This document shows, in pieces, positions 9,266 through 18,517 of a stretch of DNA of 64,000 nt (its first letter is position 1; every line of letters begins with the position of its first letter). Position numbers and translations under genes: made by a program. The stretch is from Alphaproteobacteria bacterium. GTDB lineage: Bacteria > Pseudomonadota > Alphaproteobacteria > Rs-D84. Under the pieces are notes generated by a model, which worked only from the letters and a program-made list of their open reading frames with translations, was not told where the DNA came from and searched no databases. The stretch covers positions 178,648 through 242,647 of the forward strand of contig JAFVSL010000008.1 in the NCBI GenBank assembly GCA_017503725.1, read 5' to 3'.

Positions 9266-9289
9266 GATCAGGAATAACGGAGTATATAA

Positions 9290-9847
9290 ATGGCACGTTT
9301 TGATGATAAAAAATTGCAGACGGATAACTTGGTAGATAAATTGGTTTCTATCAACCGTGTGTCTAAAACTGTTAAGGGTGGACGTAATATGTCTTTCTCG
9401 GCCCTGGTTGTGGTCGGTGACAAGGCAGGTCGTGTAGGTTTTGGTAAAGGTAAAGCGTTGGAAGTTCAAGCCGCTGTGCAGAAAGCAACCAAGGCAGCCA
9501 AAGCAAAAATGATTCGCGTCCCATTGAAAGAAGGTCGTACATTGCATCACGACAGCGCGGCTAAATATGGCGCCAGCAAACTGGTTGTTCGCAGTGCGGT
9601 TCCTGGTACTGGTATCATTGCAGGTGGTGCGTTGCGTGCGGTATTTGAATGCTTGGGTGTTCAGGACGTTGTTGTTAAATCACAGGGTTCTAATAATCCA
9701 AACAATATGATTCGTGCGGCGTTCTTGGCGTTTGAAAAAATGAATTCTCCAAAAACTGTGGCGGCACGTCGTGGCAAAACGGTTGCGGAAATCATCGCCG
9801 GTCGTGATGGTAAAAAATTAGAAGCAACTGAAAATGCAGATGCTTAA
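9290..9847 (+). CDS. rpsE: 30S ribosomal protein S5
   Basis: The 185-residue S5 contains the double-stranded RNA-binding N-terminal region ([31 protein letters not shown]) and [21 protein letters not shown]5 helps set decoding accuracy and the mRNA entry channel. It lies 24 nt after rplR with ACGGAG as ribosome-binding site. A short acidic tail follows the conserved end. Confidence 0.98.
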   Translation: MARFDDKKLQTDNLVDKLVSINRVSKTVKGGRNMSFSALVVVGDKAGRVGFGKGKALEVQAAVQKATKAAKAKMIRVPLKEGRTLHHDSAAKYGASKLVVRSAVPGTGIIAGGALRAVFECLGVQDVVVKSQGSNNPNNMIRAAFLAFEKMNSPKTVAARRGKTVAEIIAGRDGKKLEATENADA

Positions 9848-9877
9848 TAATCTGGACAATTGATAGGAGTTTGAATT

Positions 9878-10054
9878 ATGGCTAAGATAGTTGTAAAACA
9901 AGTTAAAAGTACAATCGGTCGTCCAGAATCACAGGTCAAAATTGTGAAAGCGTTGGGCCTGGGACGCATCGGCAAAACCAAAGAAATGGAAGACACCGCA
10001 TCTGTACGTGGTATGGTTGCCAAGGTTTCCCATTTGGTTGAAATTGTAAAATAA
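9878..10054 (+). CDS. rpmD: 50S ribosomal protein L30
   Basis: A short gene of 58 codons plus stop translates as [20 protein letters not shown], continuing with [17 protein letters not shown] and ending HLVEIVK. This is the normal length and pattern of L30. ATAGGAG lies 7 nt before the ATG. It is in the standard place between rpsE and rplO. L30 is a small 50S protein and is dispensable or absent in some lineages. Confidence 0.95.
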   Translation: MAKIVVKQVKSTIGRPESQVKIVKALGLGRIGKTKEMEDTASVRGMVAKVSHLVEIVK

Positions 10055-10069
10055 TAAAATAAACCGAGT

Positions 10070-10120
10070 ACGTGGACAAGGGCACTTGTCCACGTGCGAA
10101 AAAAGACTATATAAATAGTC
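10070..10120 (+). promoter_or_regulatory. Strong double hairpin rpmD-rplO
   Basis: The first hairpin is a perfect 11-bp stem, ACGTGGACAAG at 10070-10080 with 10085-10095, over loop GGCA. The second is a perfect 6-bp GACTAT stem at 10105-10110 with 10115-10120 over ATAA. The first is one of the most stable structures in the cluster but is followed by A-rich, not U-rich, RNA. Confidence 0.75.
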
Positions 10121-10145
10121 GTTAGGATAAAAAAGGAAAGAAAAA

Positions 10146-10604
10146 ATGAAATTAAATGCATTGATGGATAATTTTGGTGCACGTGCAGACGCAAAACGCG
10201 TTGGCCGTGGTATGGCATCAGGTTATGGTAAAACAGCCGGTCGTGGTCACAAAGGTCAGAAAGCGCGTAGCGGTTCACGTAAACAAGCGACTTTCCAGGG
10301 TGGTCAGATGCCAATCTTGCGTCGTTTCCCAAAATTTGGTTTCAACAATCCTTTTGCCAAGGAATATGTGACAATCAATTTGGGTGATATTGAAAAATTC
10401 ATTGCATCTGGCAAGATTGATGCGTCAAAAGAAATCACAATTGATTCTTTGTTGGCTGCAAAAATCATCAATCGTAAATTGGATGGCTTGAAAGTTTTGG
10501 CCAAAGGCGAAATTAAAACAGCGGTTAACGTTGTCGCAACAAAATGGTCCAAAGCCGCCGAAGAAGCGATTGTCAAAGCCGGTGGTTCTATTAAGAACAA
10601 CTAA
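10146..10604 (+). CDS. rplO: 50S ribosomal protein L15
   Basis: The 152-residue L15 has the glycine/arginine-rich N-terminus (RVGRGMASGYGKTAGRGHKG, KARSGSRKQATFQGGQMP) and the C-terminal EEAIVKAGGSI. L15 is a late-assembling 50S protein. AAAGGA precedes the start. It is followed by a 43-nt gap with a long hairpin before secY. Confidence 0.97.
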   Translation: MKLNALMDNFGARADAKRVGRGMASGYGKTAGRGHKGQKARSGSRKQATFQGGQMPILRRFPKFGFNNPFAKEYVTINLGDIEKFIASGKIDASKEITIDSLLAAKIINRKLDGLKVLAKGEIKTAVNVVATKWSKAAEEAIVKAGGSIKNN

Positions 10605-10614
10605 TCTTTATTTG

Positions 10615-10643
10615 CGGCATTTGGGGATCTTTCCCAGATGCCG
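10615..10643 (+). promoter_or_regulatory. Hairpin immediately upstream of secY
   Basis: Bases 10615-10627 can pair with 10631-10643 (11 Watson-Crick or G-U pairs before the loop closes). The structure ends 4 nt before the likely secY ATG at 10648, so it covers the place where a ribosome-binding site should be. It could restrain secY initiation. Confidence 0.6.
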
Positions 10644-10647
10644 TTCA

Positions 10648-11988
10648 ATGGTTAAAATTCAAAGTGCAATGAAATTCTTGAAGAAATATTTGGGGAATTT
10701 AACGGACTTGCAAAAGCGTATTTTGTTTACGTTGGGTGCGTTGATTGTTTATCGTATCGGATCATTTATTCCACTGCCGGGGGTTAATGCATCGGCGGTG
10801 TTGCATTTGTTTAGTGGCGAAGGCAGCGGTATGATGGATATGTTTAATATGTTCAGTGGTGGTTCGCTGTCGCGTATGTCTGTGCTGGCGTTGAACATTT
10901 TCCCATATATCTCGGCGTCTATCGTTTTGCAATTATTGACCGCAACCAGTAAATCGTTAAGCGATTTGCGTAAAGAGGGTGAATCTGGACGTGTAAAAAT
11001 CAATCAATATACACGTTATCTGGCGGTTATTTTGGCAATTATTCAGGGATGGGCGATTGTTCGTGGCTTGCAGGCAATGGCACCGGTAAATGGTGTTGCC
11101 GCGGTTGTGAATCCAGGCTTTGCATTTGAATTGTCGGCTATTATTGCATTGGTTGGTGGTACCGTGTTCGTTATGTGGCTGGCGGAACAAATTACCGCCC
11201 GTGGTATCGGTCAGGGTGCATCACTGTTAATCTTTGCGGGGATTATCGCAGAATTGCCAGGTGGCACAATGCAATTGTTGTCACGTGCAGGTGTTGGTGA
11301 AGTATCACCGGCGATGTTGGCATTAACCATTGCATTCGTTGTTGGTATTGTTGCGCTGATTGCGTTCTTTGAACAGGCCCAACGTCGCATTCAGATTTTA
11401 TACCCACGCCAGGTTATGGCAAATGGCGTTATGAATACAAATGCATCATATTTACCGATTAAGGTTAATATGTCGGGCGTTATGGGACCGGTTTTTGCAG
11501 CCAGTATTATGATGTTGCCTGCGTTTATTCAGCGTTTTGTTCAAAGCGAAAACTTAATCGTTCAGAACATTATGGGGGTATTTACGTATGGTACGTGGTC
11601 ATATATCTTTATCTATACGGTATTGATTGCGTTCTTTGCGTATTTCCAGACAGCGGTTATCTTTAATTCCGAAGAGACCAGCAATAATCTGAAAAATGCG
11701 GGCGGTTATGTTCCGGGTGTTCGTCCGGGTGAACAGACAATTAAATACTTGGACGGTGTCGTATCACGTACAACGGCGATTGGTGTTCTGTATTTGTTGG
11801 TAATCTGTGTATTGCCAATTATCTTGAATACTCATTTGGGTATGCCGGTTGCAATTGGTGGAACCAGTGTGTTAATCGTTGCCGGTGTTGTACTGGATAC
11901 AATGAATCAGGTACAATCATACTTGGTCGCGAAACAATACAGTGGCGCAATCAAGAAGCCAACTAAAAAGGGACGTTTCCGCGGCTAA
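10648..11988 (+). CDS. secY: Protein translocase subunit SecY
   Basis: The 446-residue SecY forms the ten-helix Sec channel of the inner membrane. Signature parts are FTLGALIVYRIGSFIPLPG (TM1), the GMMDMFNMFSGGSLSRMSV plug region, NIFPYISASIVLQLL (TM2), GIGQGASLLIFAGI and the late PGVRPGEQTIKYLDGV loop. The start is uncertain. ATG 10648 is used here; ATG 10669 is also possible, and neither has a clear ribosome-binding site. It closes the spc operon. adk, which commonly follows in alphaproteobacteria, is absent. Confidence 0.97.
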   Translation: MVKIQSAMKFLKKYLGNLTDLQKRILFTLGALIVYRIGSFIPLPGVNASAVLHLFSGEGSGMMDMFNMFSGGSLSRMSVLALNIFPYISASIVLQLLTATSKSLSDLRKEGESGRVKINQYTRYLAVILAIIQGWAIVRGLQAMAPVNGVAAVVNPGFAFELSAIIALVGGTVFVMWLAEQITARGIGQGASLLIFAGIIAELPGGTMQLLSRAGVGEVSPAMLALTIAFVVGIVALIAFFEQAQRRIQILYPRQVMANGVMNTNASYLPIKVNMSGVMGPVFAASIMMLPAFIQRFVQSENLIVQNIMGVFTYGTWSYIFIYTVLIAFFAYFQTAVIFNSEETSNNLKNAGGYVPGVRPGEQTIKYLDGVVSRTTAIGVLYLLVICVLPIILNTHLGMPVAIGGTSVLIVAGVVLDTMNQVQSYLVAKQYSGAIKKPTKKGRFRG

Positions 11989-12002
11989 TCAAAACCGTGT
12001 GG

Positions 12003-12025
12003 GACAAAAGAATTTGACTTTTGTC
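12003..12025 (+). promoter_or_regulatory. Hairpin after secY
   Basis: A perfect 8-bp stem, GACAAAAG at 12003-12010 with 12018-12025, is followed by GCATTTTA. It could act as a weak terminator of the spc transcript. It overlaps the -35 box of the promoter that follows. Confidence 0.45.
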
Positions 12026-12041
12026 GCATTTTATATAAAAT
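12014..12041 (+). promoter_or_regulatory. Promoter of rpsM-rpsK
   Basis: TTGACT at 12014-12019, a 16-nt spacer and TAAAAT at 12036-12041 fit a sigma-70 promoter. The rpoA promoter has the same -35 and -10 words. Transcription would begin near 12048 and give a leader of about 105 nt. The leader contains CCGGAT at 12062-12067 pairing with 12097-12102 and a TGCG/CGCA hairpin before the AAGGA of rpsM. Confidence 0.55.
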
Positions 12042-12152
12042 AGTGCGGCAGAATAGAATAACCGGATGTTTGTGTAATGTAAATATTCGGGGATAAATCC
12101 GGGGTGCGGGTGGACGCATTCCGACCGTTAAACAAAACAAGGAAAAAGAAAA

Positions 12153-12530
12153 ATGGCACGTATAGCAGGTGTGAATATTCCGACAGAAAAGCGCATCGAA
12201 ATCGCGTTGCAGTACATTCACGGTATTGGCCCGGCCAAATCCGCACAAATCTGCAAGGCTTTGAAACTGAAAGATGGTTTGCGCGCAAAAGATCTGACGG
12301 ACGAAGATGTTATTAAGATTTCTAAATACATCGAAGAAAACTTTAAAGTAGAAGGTGATGTTCGTCGCGAAGTGACAATGAACATCAAACGTTTGCAGGA
12401 CTTGAAGGCGTATCGTGGTATCCGTCATCGTAACCGTTTGCCGGTTCGTGGTCAGCGTACCCAGACAAATGCCCGTACACGTAAAGGTAAGCGTGTAGTG
12501 GTCGCAGGTTCCGCAACCAAAGGGAAATAA
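12153..12530 (+). CDS. rpsM: 30S ribosomal protein S13
   Basis: The 125-residue S13 contains [34 protein letters not shown] and the C-terminal [17 protein letters not shown] plus TNARTRKG. It links 30S head and 50S and contacts P-site tRNA. It is the first gene of the alpha operon here, 164 nt after secY, behind its own promoter-like sequence. rpmJ, often found just before it, is absent. Confidence 0.98.
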   Translation: MARIAGVNIPTEKRIEIALQYIHGIGPAKSAQICKALKLKDGLRAKDLTDEDVIKISKYIEENFKVEGDVRREVTMNIKRLQDLKAYRGIRHRNRLPVRGQRTQTNARTRKGKRVVVAGSATKGK

Positions 12531-12635
12531 AAATTAATCTAACGTCGCATCTGCTTGATGTTGGCGCGCTCGTGTAGCGTTTGTACACTCCCGTCGCCCA
12601 ACACATATACTTGCAACGTTATCTTAATTTTTTTT
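12530..12635 (+). promoter_or_regulatory. Long collinear RNA hairpin ending in U8, rpsM-rpsK gap
   Basis: Almost the whole 165-nt gap folds as one elongated hairpin. AAAATTAA at the rpsM stop pairs with TTAATTTT near 12621-12630, and AACGT pairs with ACGTT. Then TGTTGGCG at 12559-12566 pairs with 12595-12603 (one bulge) and GTGTA at 12572-12576 pairs with TACAC. A run of eight U follows directly. It could be an attenuator that lowers rpsK relative to rpsM, or a discrete structured RNA. Confidence 0.5.
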
Positions 12636-12695
12636 GAATAAGGTAGAGATTAACACCATAGTTAATTGAAGACATCTAAATAAGGAAAAATAAAA

Positions 12696-13079
12696 ATGGC
12701 AGTAACAAAAGCTAAAAAGAAAGTCGTAAAGAAAGTATCGCATGGAATTGCGCATATTGTTGCGACGAATAACAATACTCGTATCACAATCACAGACCAG
12801 TCTGGTGCAGTGTTGACGTGGGCAACCGCTGGGGCAAATAATTTTAAAGGCGCAAAGAAATCTACGCCATATGCCGCGACAGTTGTTGCAGACGCGGTTG
12901 GCAAAAAGGTCGCCGAAATGGGTATGAAAACAGTTGATGTTTTGATGCGTGGTATTGGCCAGGGTCGTGAATCAGCCGTTCGTGGTTTGGCAAATGCGGG
13001 CCTGATTGTACAATCAATTACAGACACAACACGTATTCCACACAATGGTTGTCGTCCAAAGAAAGTACGTCGCGTCTAA
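12696..13079 (+). CDS. rpsK: 30S ribosomal protein S11
   Basis: The 127-residue S11 has GIAHIVATNNNTRITITDQSG, KKSTPYAATVVADA, the MGMKTVDVLMRGIGQGRE stretch and the C-terminal DTTRIPHNGCRPKKVRRV. S11 forms the 30S platform near the Shine-Dalgarno helix. It is normally followed by rpsD or rpoA. Here a terminator follows instead and rpoA is 5.5 kb away. Confidence 0.98.
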   Translation: MAVTKAKKKVVKKVSHGIAHIVATNNNTRITITDQSGAVLTWATAGANNFKGAKKSTPYAATVVADAVGKKVAEMGMKTVDVLMRGIGQGRESAVRGLANAGLIVQSITDTTRIPHNGCRPKKVRRV

Positions 13080-13110
13080 AATAAAATCTAATAGTATATC
13101 TATAAGCAGT

Positions 13111-13154
13111 ACCGTCCCCTTATGTAGCATTTGTGCAATATGGGGACGGTTTTG
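13111..13154 (+). terminator. Terminator of rpsM-rpsK
   Basis: An 8-bp GC-rich stem, CCGTCCCC at 13112-13119 with 13142-13149, precedes TTTTG. The loop contains TTATGTAGCATTTGTGCA. This resembles loop sequences in the rpsM-rpsK gap (GTGTAGCGTTTGTACAC) and the rpoA-rplQ gap (TTATGTAG). Confidence 0.75.
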
Positions 13155-13332
13155 TTTATATCTAGATCATTCTAATTTATTTTTTGGATAATAATGTATT
13201 CAAAATACTGCAATAAAACATAAAAAATATATGCCTAATCTAAACGGTGGTTTCTTTTCAGCAGTAAAAAACACTTTTTTACAAGGTTTTTTTATGGTAA
13301 AATTATGCCTAAGAAAAAGGACCGTTTTCCTG

Positions 13333-14298
13333 ATGGGGGGGCGTACAAAAAAGGCCGCGCGGATGAGGATGTTTTTATCCATTATGTTATGTCTGGGTGT
13401 ATTTCCAGCCTTTGGAAATACACTGTTGTTGGATGATGCATTGCGTGCCACATATACAGCGTGCGTTGGTATTGATGAAGAATTGGCGGATTTAAAGCAA
13501 ATGGCGGGTATAAATACCGCGATTACGTCGGTTGGTGCGGCGGCGGGTGTGGGTGCGACGGTTGTCGGTGTGGTCAAAGTTGGCAAAGATCAAAAGGCCG
13601 AAGAATTAGAAAAAATACTAGAAGAAATTCGCGAATTATCCAAATCTCAATCTGAGATGACAGAAGCAGAAATTTCGACCTTTATGTCTGAATTTAATCT
13701 GGCATATAATACCGCCATTGCATCAGAGGAAGAGGTGGAATCAGAACTGGACAAAACCACCAAACAATCAAAAAATCTGGGTAATTGGCGTACTGGGTTA
13801 ATGGCGGGGTCGACGGCAACAAACCTGGCGGGGGCGATTATTGCGGGTACAAACCAGGTCAAGGGTGATCTGGAATCCCAAATCAATGCGTGCAAGGATT
13901 CGGTTGAAAATCTGCGTAATGCGATTATGCAGGCGCGTATGGACGGCACAGATATATCAGAGGCCCAATCTATTGTTGATGCGTGTGGTGATTTTGAATA
14001 TTCAGATTTATCCAAGATTAACACGCGTGGCAAGGGTGCGGTGATATCTGCGGGTGTTGGTACGGCGACTGGACTTGTGGGGACGGTAACGTCTGCGATG
14101 GCAAATACTGACACGACGCGTAATGATAATAGTGAGGCAGGCAAGAAAAAAGAAAAGAATCTGAATACCGCATCAAATGTTTTGGCGGGAACAACAACGG
14201 CGGCGTCTGTGACGGCAACGGTGTTTAACGCGACGCAAATCAAAGCAATTAAACAGGTTGCCGAGGTTGCATCCAAATGTACCGGGGTGTTGAAATGA
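13333..14298 (+). CDS. Exported protein of unknown function (alpha-operon cassette, gene 1)
   Basis: I do not recognise this 321-residue protein. The N-terminus has positive residues followed by MRMFLSIMLCLGVFPAFG, a Sec signal peptide. The body is Ala/Gly-rich with a glycine-zipper-like hydrophobic stretch near residues 55-75, an acidic helical segment (EELEKILEEIRELSKSQSEM), two further small-residue hydrophobic segments and a few scattered cysteines. ATG 13333 has AAGGA 11 nt upstream; starts at 13294 and 13363 are also possible. Its TGA overlaps the ATG of the next gene (ATGA), so the pair is translationally coupled. It is probably an envelope-associated partner of the next protein. Confidence 0.6.
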   Translation: MGGRTKKAARMRMFLSIMLCLGVFPAFGNTLLLDDALRATYTACVGIDEELADLKQMAGINTAITSVGAAAGVGATVVGVVKVGKDQKAEELEKILEEIRELSKSQSEMTEAEISTFMSEFNLAYNTAIASEEEVESELDKTTKQSKNLGNWRTGLMAGSTATNLAGAIIAGTNQVKGDLESQINACKDSVENLRNAIMQARMDGTDISEAQSIVDACGDFEYSDLSKINTRGKGAVISAGVGTATGLVGTVTSAMANTDTTRNDNSEAGKKKEKNLNTASNVLAGTTTAASVTATVFNATQIKAIKQVAEVASKCTGVLK

Positions 14299-17200
14299 TA
14301 AAGAAGATATTGACGGTATTTTTTGGATTGATGATTATGTGTCGTGCAGATGCGGTGGTATACCTGCGTGTCAAGGATGATGCTATATTAAAAACGATTG
14401 TTGAAAAGCATTTCCCTGATGTAGATGTTCAGAAAGACATTCTGGAAAAATATCGTGATTTATTGGCCGATAATGATGGTACGGGATTGACGGCGGATAA
14501 CTTGTGGACAATTTGTAAGGCCGGTAATCTTAAAATTAAAAAGGATGCCGATAAACAAAAATGTCAGGCCTTTGTAAATGATTTAACAAATTTGACCACG
14601 GCATATTATCAGGTTTGTGATATAGATAAAAATAAGTCGGGTATTGTTGCGCGGTGTGTTGACACGGTGTTTGATGCGGCAAGTGGCGATAAACAAATTC
14701 AGGTTACAACGCGTGCCGCAATTAACCTGGCCAAAGCGCACGCCAAGAAAGCCTATAACGATAATATTGAGTGTATGGATTTTGTGCGTACAAAATCAAA
14801 TGATGACTTTATAACTTGCACGTCAACCGTGTCGCCAAATGTGTATTATGAATACAGATTTTCTGATGCAAAAGAAACGGGTGATTTGAATGTTCAGTAT
14901 GGGGTAGAGGCCGGAATTTGTGCAATATATGGTTTGGATTATACCAAGGCGGGGTCGTTCAGTACGGGGGCTGTTAGTGCGGGTGTTGCGACCAGTACAG
15001 TGTCGTGGCCATCATATTGTCATACCAAGGATATGAATCTGTGCGAAAATATAAATGTTACAGCAACAGATTTTGGTTATACGGTTAAATATGATTCAAC
15101 CAATGGATGTGTCTTTGAAAACAATGTTATTCGTGATGCCAAAGATATAAAAAATGAATATGGAAATCCGCCACTTAATAATTGGGAATTTTCAGAAGGG
15201 GTTAAAAATATCCAACTGTATGCGATGGGCAGTTTAGATGATACAATTAAAAAGTATGTGACGGCAAAAATTGCACCAACAAAATTAACCAGTTTTAGTT
15301 GTGAAAAAAGCCACAGAAGATATGTTCGTGGTGGTTTTGAAAATCCGGATGATGTTTTAACCTGTTATGTAAATGGTAAACGCGTTGATTTCGTATTTGA
15401 CGATTTAACCCAGGCGCGTACTTGGTTGGGAAACAAGAAAATTGCCGGGTCCAAGCAGGCACTGGAATGTTTGACCGCAGATGGGATATTTGATGGAAAA
15501 AACTGTACCGCCGTTGGCAAAGATGTTTGTGATAAATTACGTGCGTCAAATGATGCAAATTGCCCAGAATGTAAAGACATCACGTGGGATGAAGAACATA
15601 AAATGTGCGTTTTGGGGTCGGCAAAAAATGCCGCCAACTGGGACAAGGGGATAAAAATTGGAACGGTGGCGGGTACCGCGGTTATTGCGGTTGCGGCAAC
15701 CGTGTTTAGTGGTGGAACGGCGGCACCGGGTGCATGGGCAATTGTTATGACGGTTGCAGATGCTGCAGTTGTCACCGGTGCCACCGTTCAGGTTACATCA
15801 GAAGCGGTTATGACGTTTGGTATTTTTGAACCGTTTGTTAAAAAGGCGAATTTATGTATTCAAAATAAAGATGTGGCCTGTGCCGAAGATGTTTTGATAA
15901 ATGAATTAAACAAGATGCAAAGTTATTCCAAGGAATTTACCAGTCAAGAGGCAACCGCCCTGGACGAAATCTTTGTGAAACTGATTAATATGTTGCCGGA
16001 TGATTCAAGGTTTTGGACCGATTTCTTTGGTAATCCAGAATTCTTTGATTGCACTGTCCCCAGTGATCCAACAACCTGTGTGGTAAAGGAATCTGCTCAA
16101 ATTTGGCAGGTTGCCAGAACGGTTGGAAACGTGGCGATGATTGCTGGTGGATTCTTGAAAATGTTTGCCACCGTGGGCAGTCAATTGTCAAATACGCAAA
16201 ATGCTGTACGCGCGCGGGTCGTTGATAATATGAATAACAAAAGTCCATTGGCTAAGGTTGTCAATCCCGGGGGCAGTAATGGGTCATTGGTTTCAAATGA
16301 CTTTATTAAAAATACTATGAAAATACCCGGTGTGGAAACAAACAGTGCACTGGTTCGGCATCTGGGGCTAAAACCGGGGGATGTTTTTTGGCTTATGGAT
16401 AATGGTCAGGTGTTGCGGAATGTTTCTATGGTGCGAAATTTGGCGGGCCTGGTCCCAGTTACGGTTGGAACGGGAAATATTTTATATCACAGCAATGATG
16501 ATGCAGATTTCTTTGTGGTAAAGGGTGGGTACAAGAGACCGACACTGGTGGAACCGGAAACGCCTGTCGTCCCGGTTGAACCGATAGCCCCGGTACAGCC
16601 TGTGGTGCCTGTTAATCCGGTAACACCAGTGCAACCGGTGATACCGACACCGGCACCAGAGCCGATACCAACACCGGTTGTTGAACCAACGCCAGCGCCG
16701 GTGCCAACTCCAACACCAAATGTTGTTCCGGATGTTCCGTCGCGCGATATTAAGCCATATGCGGTCGAAAAGCCAATTAATGTTGGTCTGATTGCAACGG
16801 CGGCGGTTCTGGGCGCGGTTGGGACGGGCGCGTTGATTGGTGGATTGGTATCAAATGACAAAGATGATGCGAATTCGGTTAATGTGTCGGCTGCAAGGGG
16901 ACAATTGGAACGTGATTTGGAAACGATATTGAATAATGCCAATGAATATTTCTTTGTTGGTAGCGATATGCTGAAATTGGTGCCGATGCCAACGGTAAAT
17001 AACACAAGTGCAAAAATCGTGAATATTGACGGTAATGCGGTTGTGGTGGTGGATTGGCGCGGTCACAATTTGCCTTTCTATGTCAATATGGAAACTGGGG
17101 CGTGGACACCGTTGTTGGGGATTGGAAAAAACGGTGGTTGGTTTAATGTATATCCGGCCAATGGTGCGCCAGCGGTTATTGTAGAAATCCAAAGTATTTT

Positions 17201-17498
17201 GAACCAGAAATTTAGTCAAGCAACCGTTGCACAGTTTGTGGGTGCAAATGTATTGGGATTACAATTTCCGAATGTCACCCCCGCGGCATATGATATAATC
17301 AATGCTGAATTCCCCAATGGTGTTGTTGAGGCATTTGATGGGGGGCTTAGTCCGGTGGATCAAACGTTGTACAATAATAATTATCAAAGAATATTAAATT
17401 TATTTAACACGGCCGCCCATTTGGGCGGTTTTTTTATGGACTTATGGGATTTGTATGCTAATATCACTTTGCCAGCGGGGTGGGGTGTAGTAGTTTAA
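14295..17498 (+). CDS. Large exported Cys-containing protein with Pro-rich stalk (cassette gene 2)
   Basis: The 1067-residue protein has signal peptide MIKKILTVFFGLMIMCRADA. The first roughly 450 residues are rich in paired cysteines. Hydrophobic segments lie near residues 457-495. A Pro/Val/Thr-rich repeat (PVxPVxP pattern) at about 747-817 suggests an extended stalk. A small-residue transmembrane-like helix (LIATAAVLGAVGTGALIGGL) at about 830-853 and a 200-residue C-terminal domain follow. ATG 14295 overlaps the preceding stop. No known family was recognised. The layout suggests a periplasmic or outer-envelope protein spanning or anchored in a membrane. Confidence 0.65.
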   Translation: MIKKILTVFFGLMIMCRADAVVYLRVKDDAILKTIVEKHFPDVDVQKDILEKYRDLLADNDGTGLTADNLWTICKAGNLKIKKDADKQKCQAFVNDLTNLTTAYYQVCDIDKNKSGIVARCVDTVFDAASGDKQIQVTTRAAINLAKAHAKKAYNDNIECMDFVRTKSNDDFITCTSTVSPNVYYEYRFSDAKETGDLNVQYGVEAGICAIYGLDYTKAGSFSTGAVSAGVATSTVSWPSYCHTKDMNLCENINVTATDFGYTVKYDSTNGCVFENNVIRDAKDIKNEYGNPPLNNWEFSEGVKNIQLYAMGSLDDTIKKYVTAKIAPTKLTSFSCEKSHRRYVRGGFENPDDVLTCYVNGKRVDFVFDDLTQARTWLGNKKIAGSKQALECLTADGIFDGKNCTAVGKDVCDKLRASNDANCPECKDITWDEEHKMCVLGSAKNAANWDKGIKIGTVAGTAVIAVAATVFSGGTAAPGAWAIVMTVADAAVVTGATVQVTSEAVMTFGIFEPFVKKANLCIQNKDVACAEDVLINELNKMQSYSKEFTSQEATALDEIFVKLINMLPDDSRFWTDFFGNPEFFDCTVPSDPTTCVVKESAQIWQVARTVGNVAMIAGGFLKMFATVGSQLSNTQNAVRARVVDNMNNKSPLAKVVNPGGSNGSLVSNDFIKNTMKIPGVETNSALVRHLGLKPGDVFWLMDNGQVLRNVSMVRNLAGLVPVTVGTGNILYHSNDDADFFVVKGGYKRPTLVEPETPVVPVEPIAPVQPVVPVNPVTPVQPVIPTPAPEPIPTPVVEPTPAPVPTPTPNVVPDVPSRDIKPYAVEKPINVGLIATAAVLGAVGTGALIGGLVSNDKDDANSVNVSAARGQLERDLETILNNANEYFFVGSDMLKLVPMPTVNNTSAKIVNIDGNAVVVVDWRGHNLPFYVNMETGAWTPLLGIGKNGGWFNVYPANGAPAVIVEIQSILNQKFSQATVAQFVGANVLGLQFPNVTPAAYDIINAEFPNGVVEAFDGGLSPVDQTLYNNNYQRILNLFNTAAHLGGFFMDLWDLYANITLPAGWGVVV

Positions 17499-17507
17499 GG
17501 AATAAAT

Positions 17508-17834
17508 ATGAAAAAAATGTTTCTTTTCTTTGTTTTAGTGATGACAATTATCGCACCGGCTGTTGCGGATGGTGTGGTGACAGAAACGGAAACCGTTACC
17601 ACGGTTGAGGTTTTAGACTATAATTATACCGCACCGCGCTATGTTTCGTCGGCCCAGGTTGTTCCGCATAAACGTCCGTGCGCAAAACGTACCGCACCGG
17701 TTCGTGTTAAAACCCATACAGAGGTTATCGATCATTACCAACTGTATCAACCGGTAACCATATATCAGCCGGCGGGACGTGTGTCAACGCGTCGTATTAT
17801 TCGTGCCCCCCAGGTGTGCAATAAATGCTATTAA
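17508..17834 (+). CDS. Small exported protein (cassette gene 3)
   Basis: The 108-residue product has signal peptide MKKMFLFFVLVMTIIAPAVA and a short mature part rich in Val, Tyr, Arg and Pro with three cysteines, ending CNKCY. It begins 9 nt after the previous stop with AAGGAATAA as ribosome-binding site, so it belongs to the same transcript. Function unknown. The basic, tyrosine-rich character may mean it coats or binds another envelope component. Confidence 0.6.
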   Translation: MKKMFLFFVLVMTIIAPAVADGVVTETETVTTVEVLDYNYTAPRYVSSAQVVPHKRPCAKRTAPVRVKTHTEVIDHYQLYQPVTIYQPAGRVSTRRIIRAPQVCNKCY

Positions 17835-18475
17835 CGCTTCTAATTATGGTGTTATCAATGAATCCAATGTTAAGAATAAAATTCTTGGAAAAATTATTTG
17901 GCAAACGCGAAGTTGTTACGCCAGAAAAATTAAGCGATGAACGTGCGCGTAAAATTTTGGGGGATTATATAAATCACGTTGTGATGTATAACTTTGATAC
18001 GCGTAAATGGAATTGCAATTACTATCTGGGGCATAATGTTATGACAACGGGTGTTGATTGCACACGTATGAAAAGCGAAATTGAACGCGCGCATCCAAAT
18101 ATTGAATTGGTGGCGGTTGTTGGTATGGCGATTGTAAAGCCACAATTACAATTGTTTACATATATGCCAAAGCCTGCAACGCACAGTAATGCGGCCCCGA
18201 TGGCGTATGCGACATCTATTACCCGCGACAGAAAGACCGGTAAATTAAATGATTTGCCACAAAAATGGGTGCGTTTGTCGGAATGTACACATCCTAATTT
18301 TGTATGCGAGGCAATGCCACAGTTGCTGTCCAGTATCGGCTATTCTTCGGCGCCAATGTGGCATATTGATTGGTGTTTGAATGGCGAAAAAATAACATCA
18401 CCATTGATTTCAGAAAAGGACCGGGAAAAGTATTGCCGTCAACTTGGAAAAAATGCGCGACAAAAACAAAAATAG
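17825..18475 (+). CDS. Unknown protein with conserved-looking cysteines (cassette gene 4)
   Basis: A 216-residue protein whose start overlaps the end of the preceding gene by 10 nt. Starts at 17846 and 17858 are alternatives and none has a clear ribosome-binding site. The N-terminus is weakly hydrophobic. The body has one plausible buried strand-helix segment (IELVAVVGMAIVKPQLQLF) and five cysteines at scattered positions, and the C-terminus is basic. No family recognised. It is the last gene before the rpoA promoter. Confidence 0.5.
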   Translation: MLLTLLIMVLSMNPMLRIKFLEKLFGKREVVTPEKLSDERARKILGDYINHVVMYNFDTRKWNCNYYLGHNVMTTGVDCTRMKSEIERAHPNIELVAVVGMAIVKPQLQLFTYMPKPATHSNAAPMAYATSITRDRKTGKLNDLPQKWVRLSECTHPNFVCEAMPQLLSSIGYSSAPMWHIDWCLNGEKITSPLISEKDREKYCRQLGKNARQKQK

Positions 18476-18488
18476 CACGAATATTCAA

Positions 18489-18517
18489 TTGACTTTTTAT
18501 GGTTCCTGCTATAAAAT
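18489..18517 (+). promoter_or_regulatory. Promoter of rpoA
   Basis: TTGACT at 18489-18494, a 17-nt spacer and TAAAAT at 18512-18517 are close to the sigma-70 consensus. It lies directly after the inserted cassette, 69 nt before rpoA. This gives rpoA transcription independent of rpsM-rpsK. Confidence 0.65.

Noticed and set aside
10531..10647. Long N-terminal extension of SecY overlapping rplO
   Set aside because: The residues look like out-of-frame ribosomal-gene sequence and SecY family N-termini are short.
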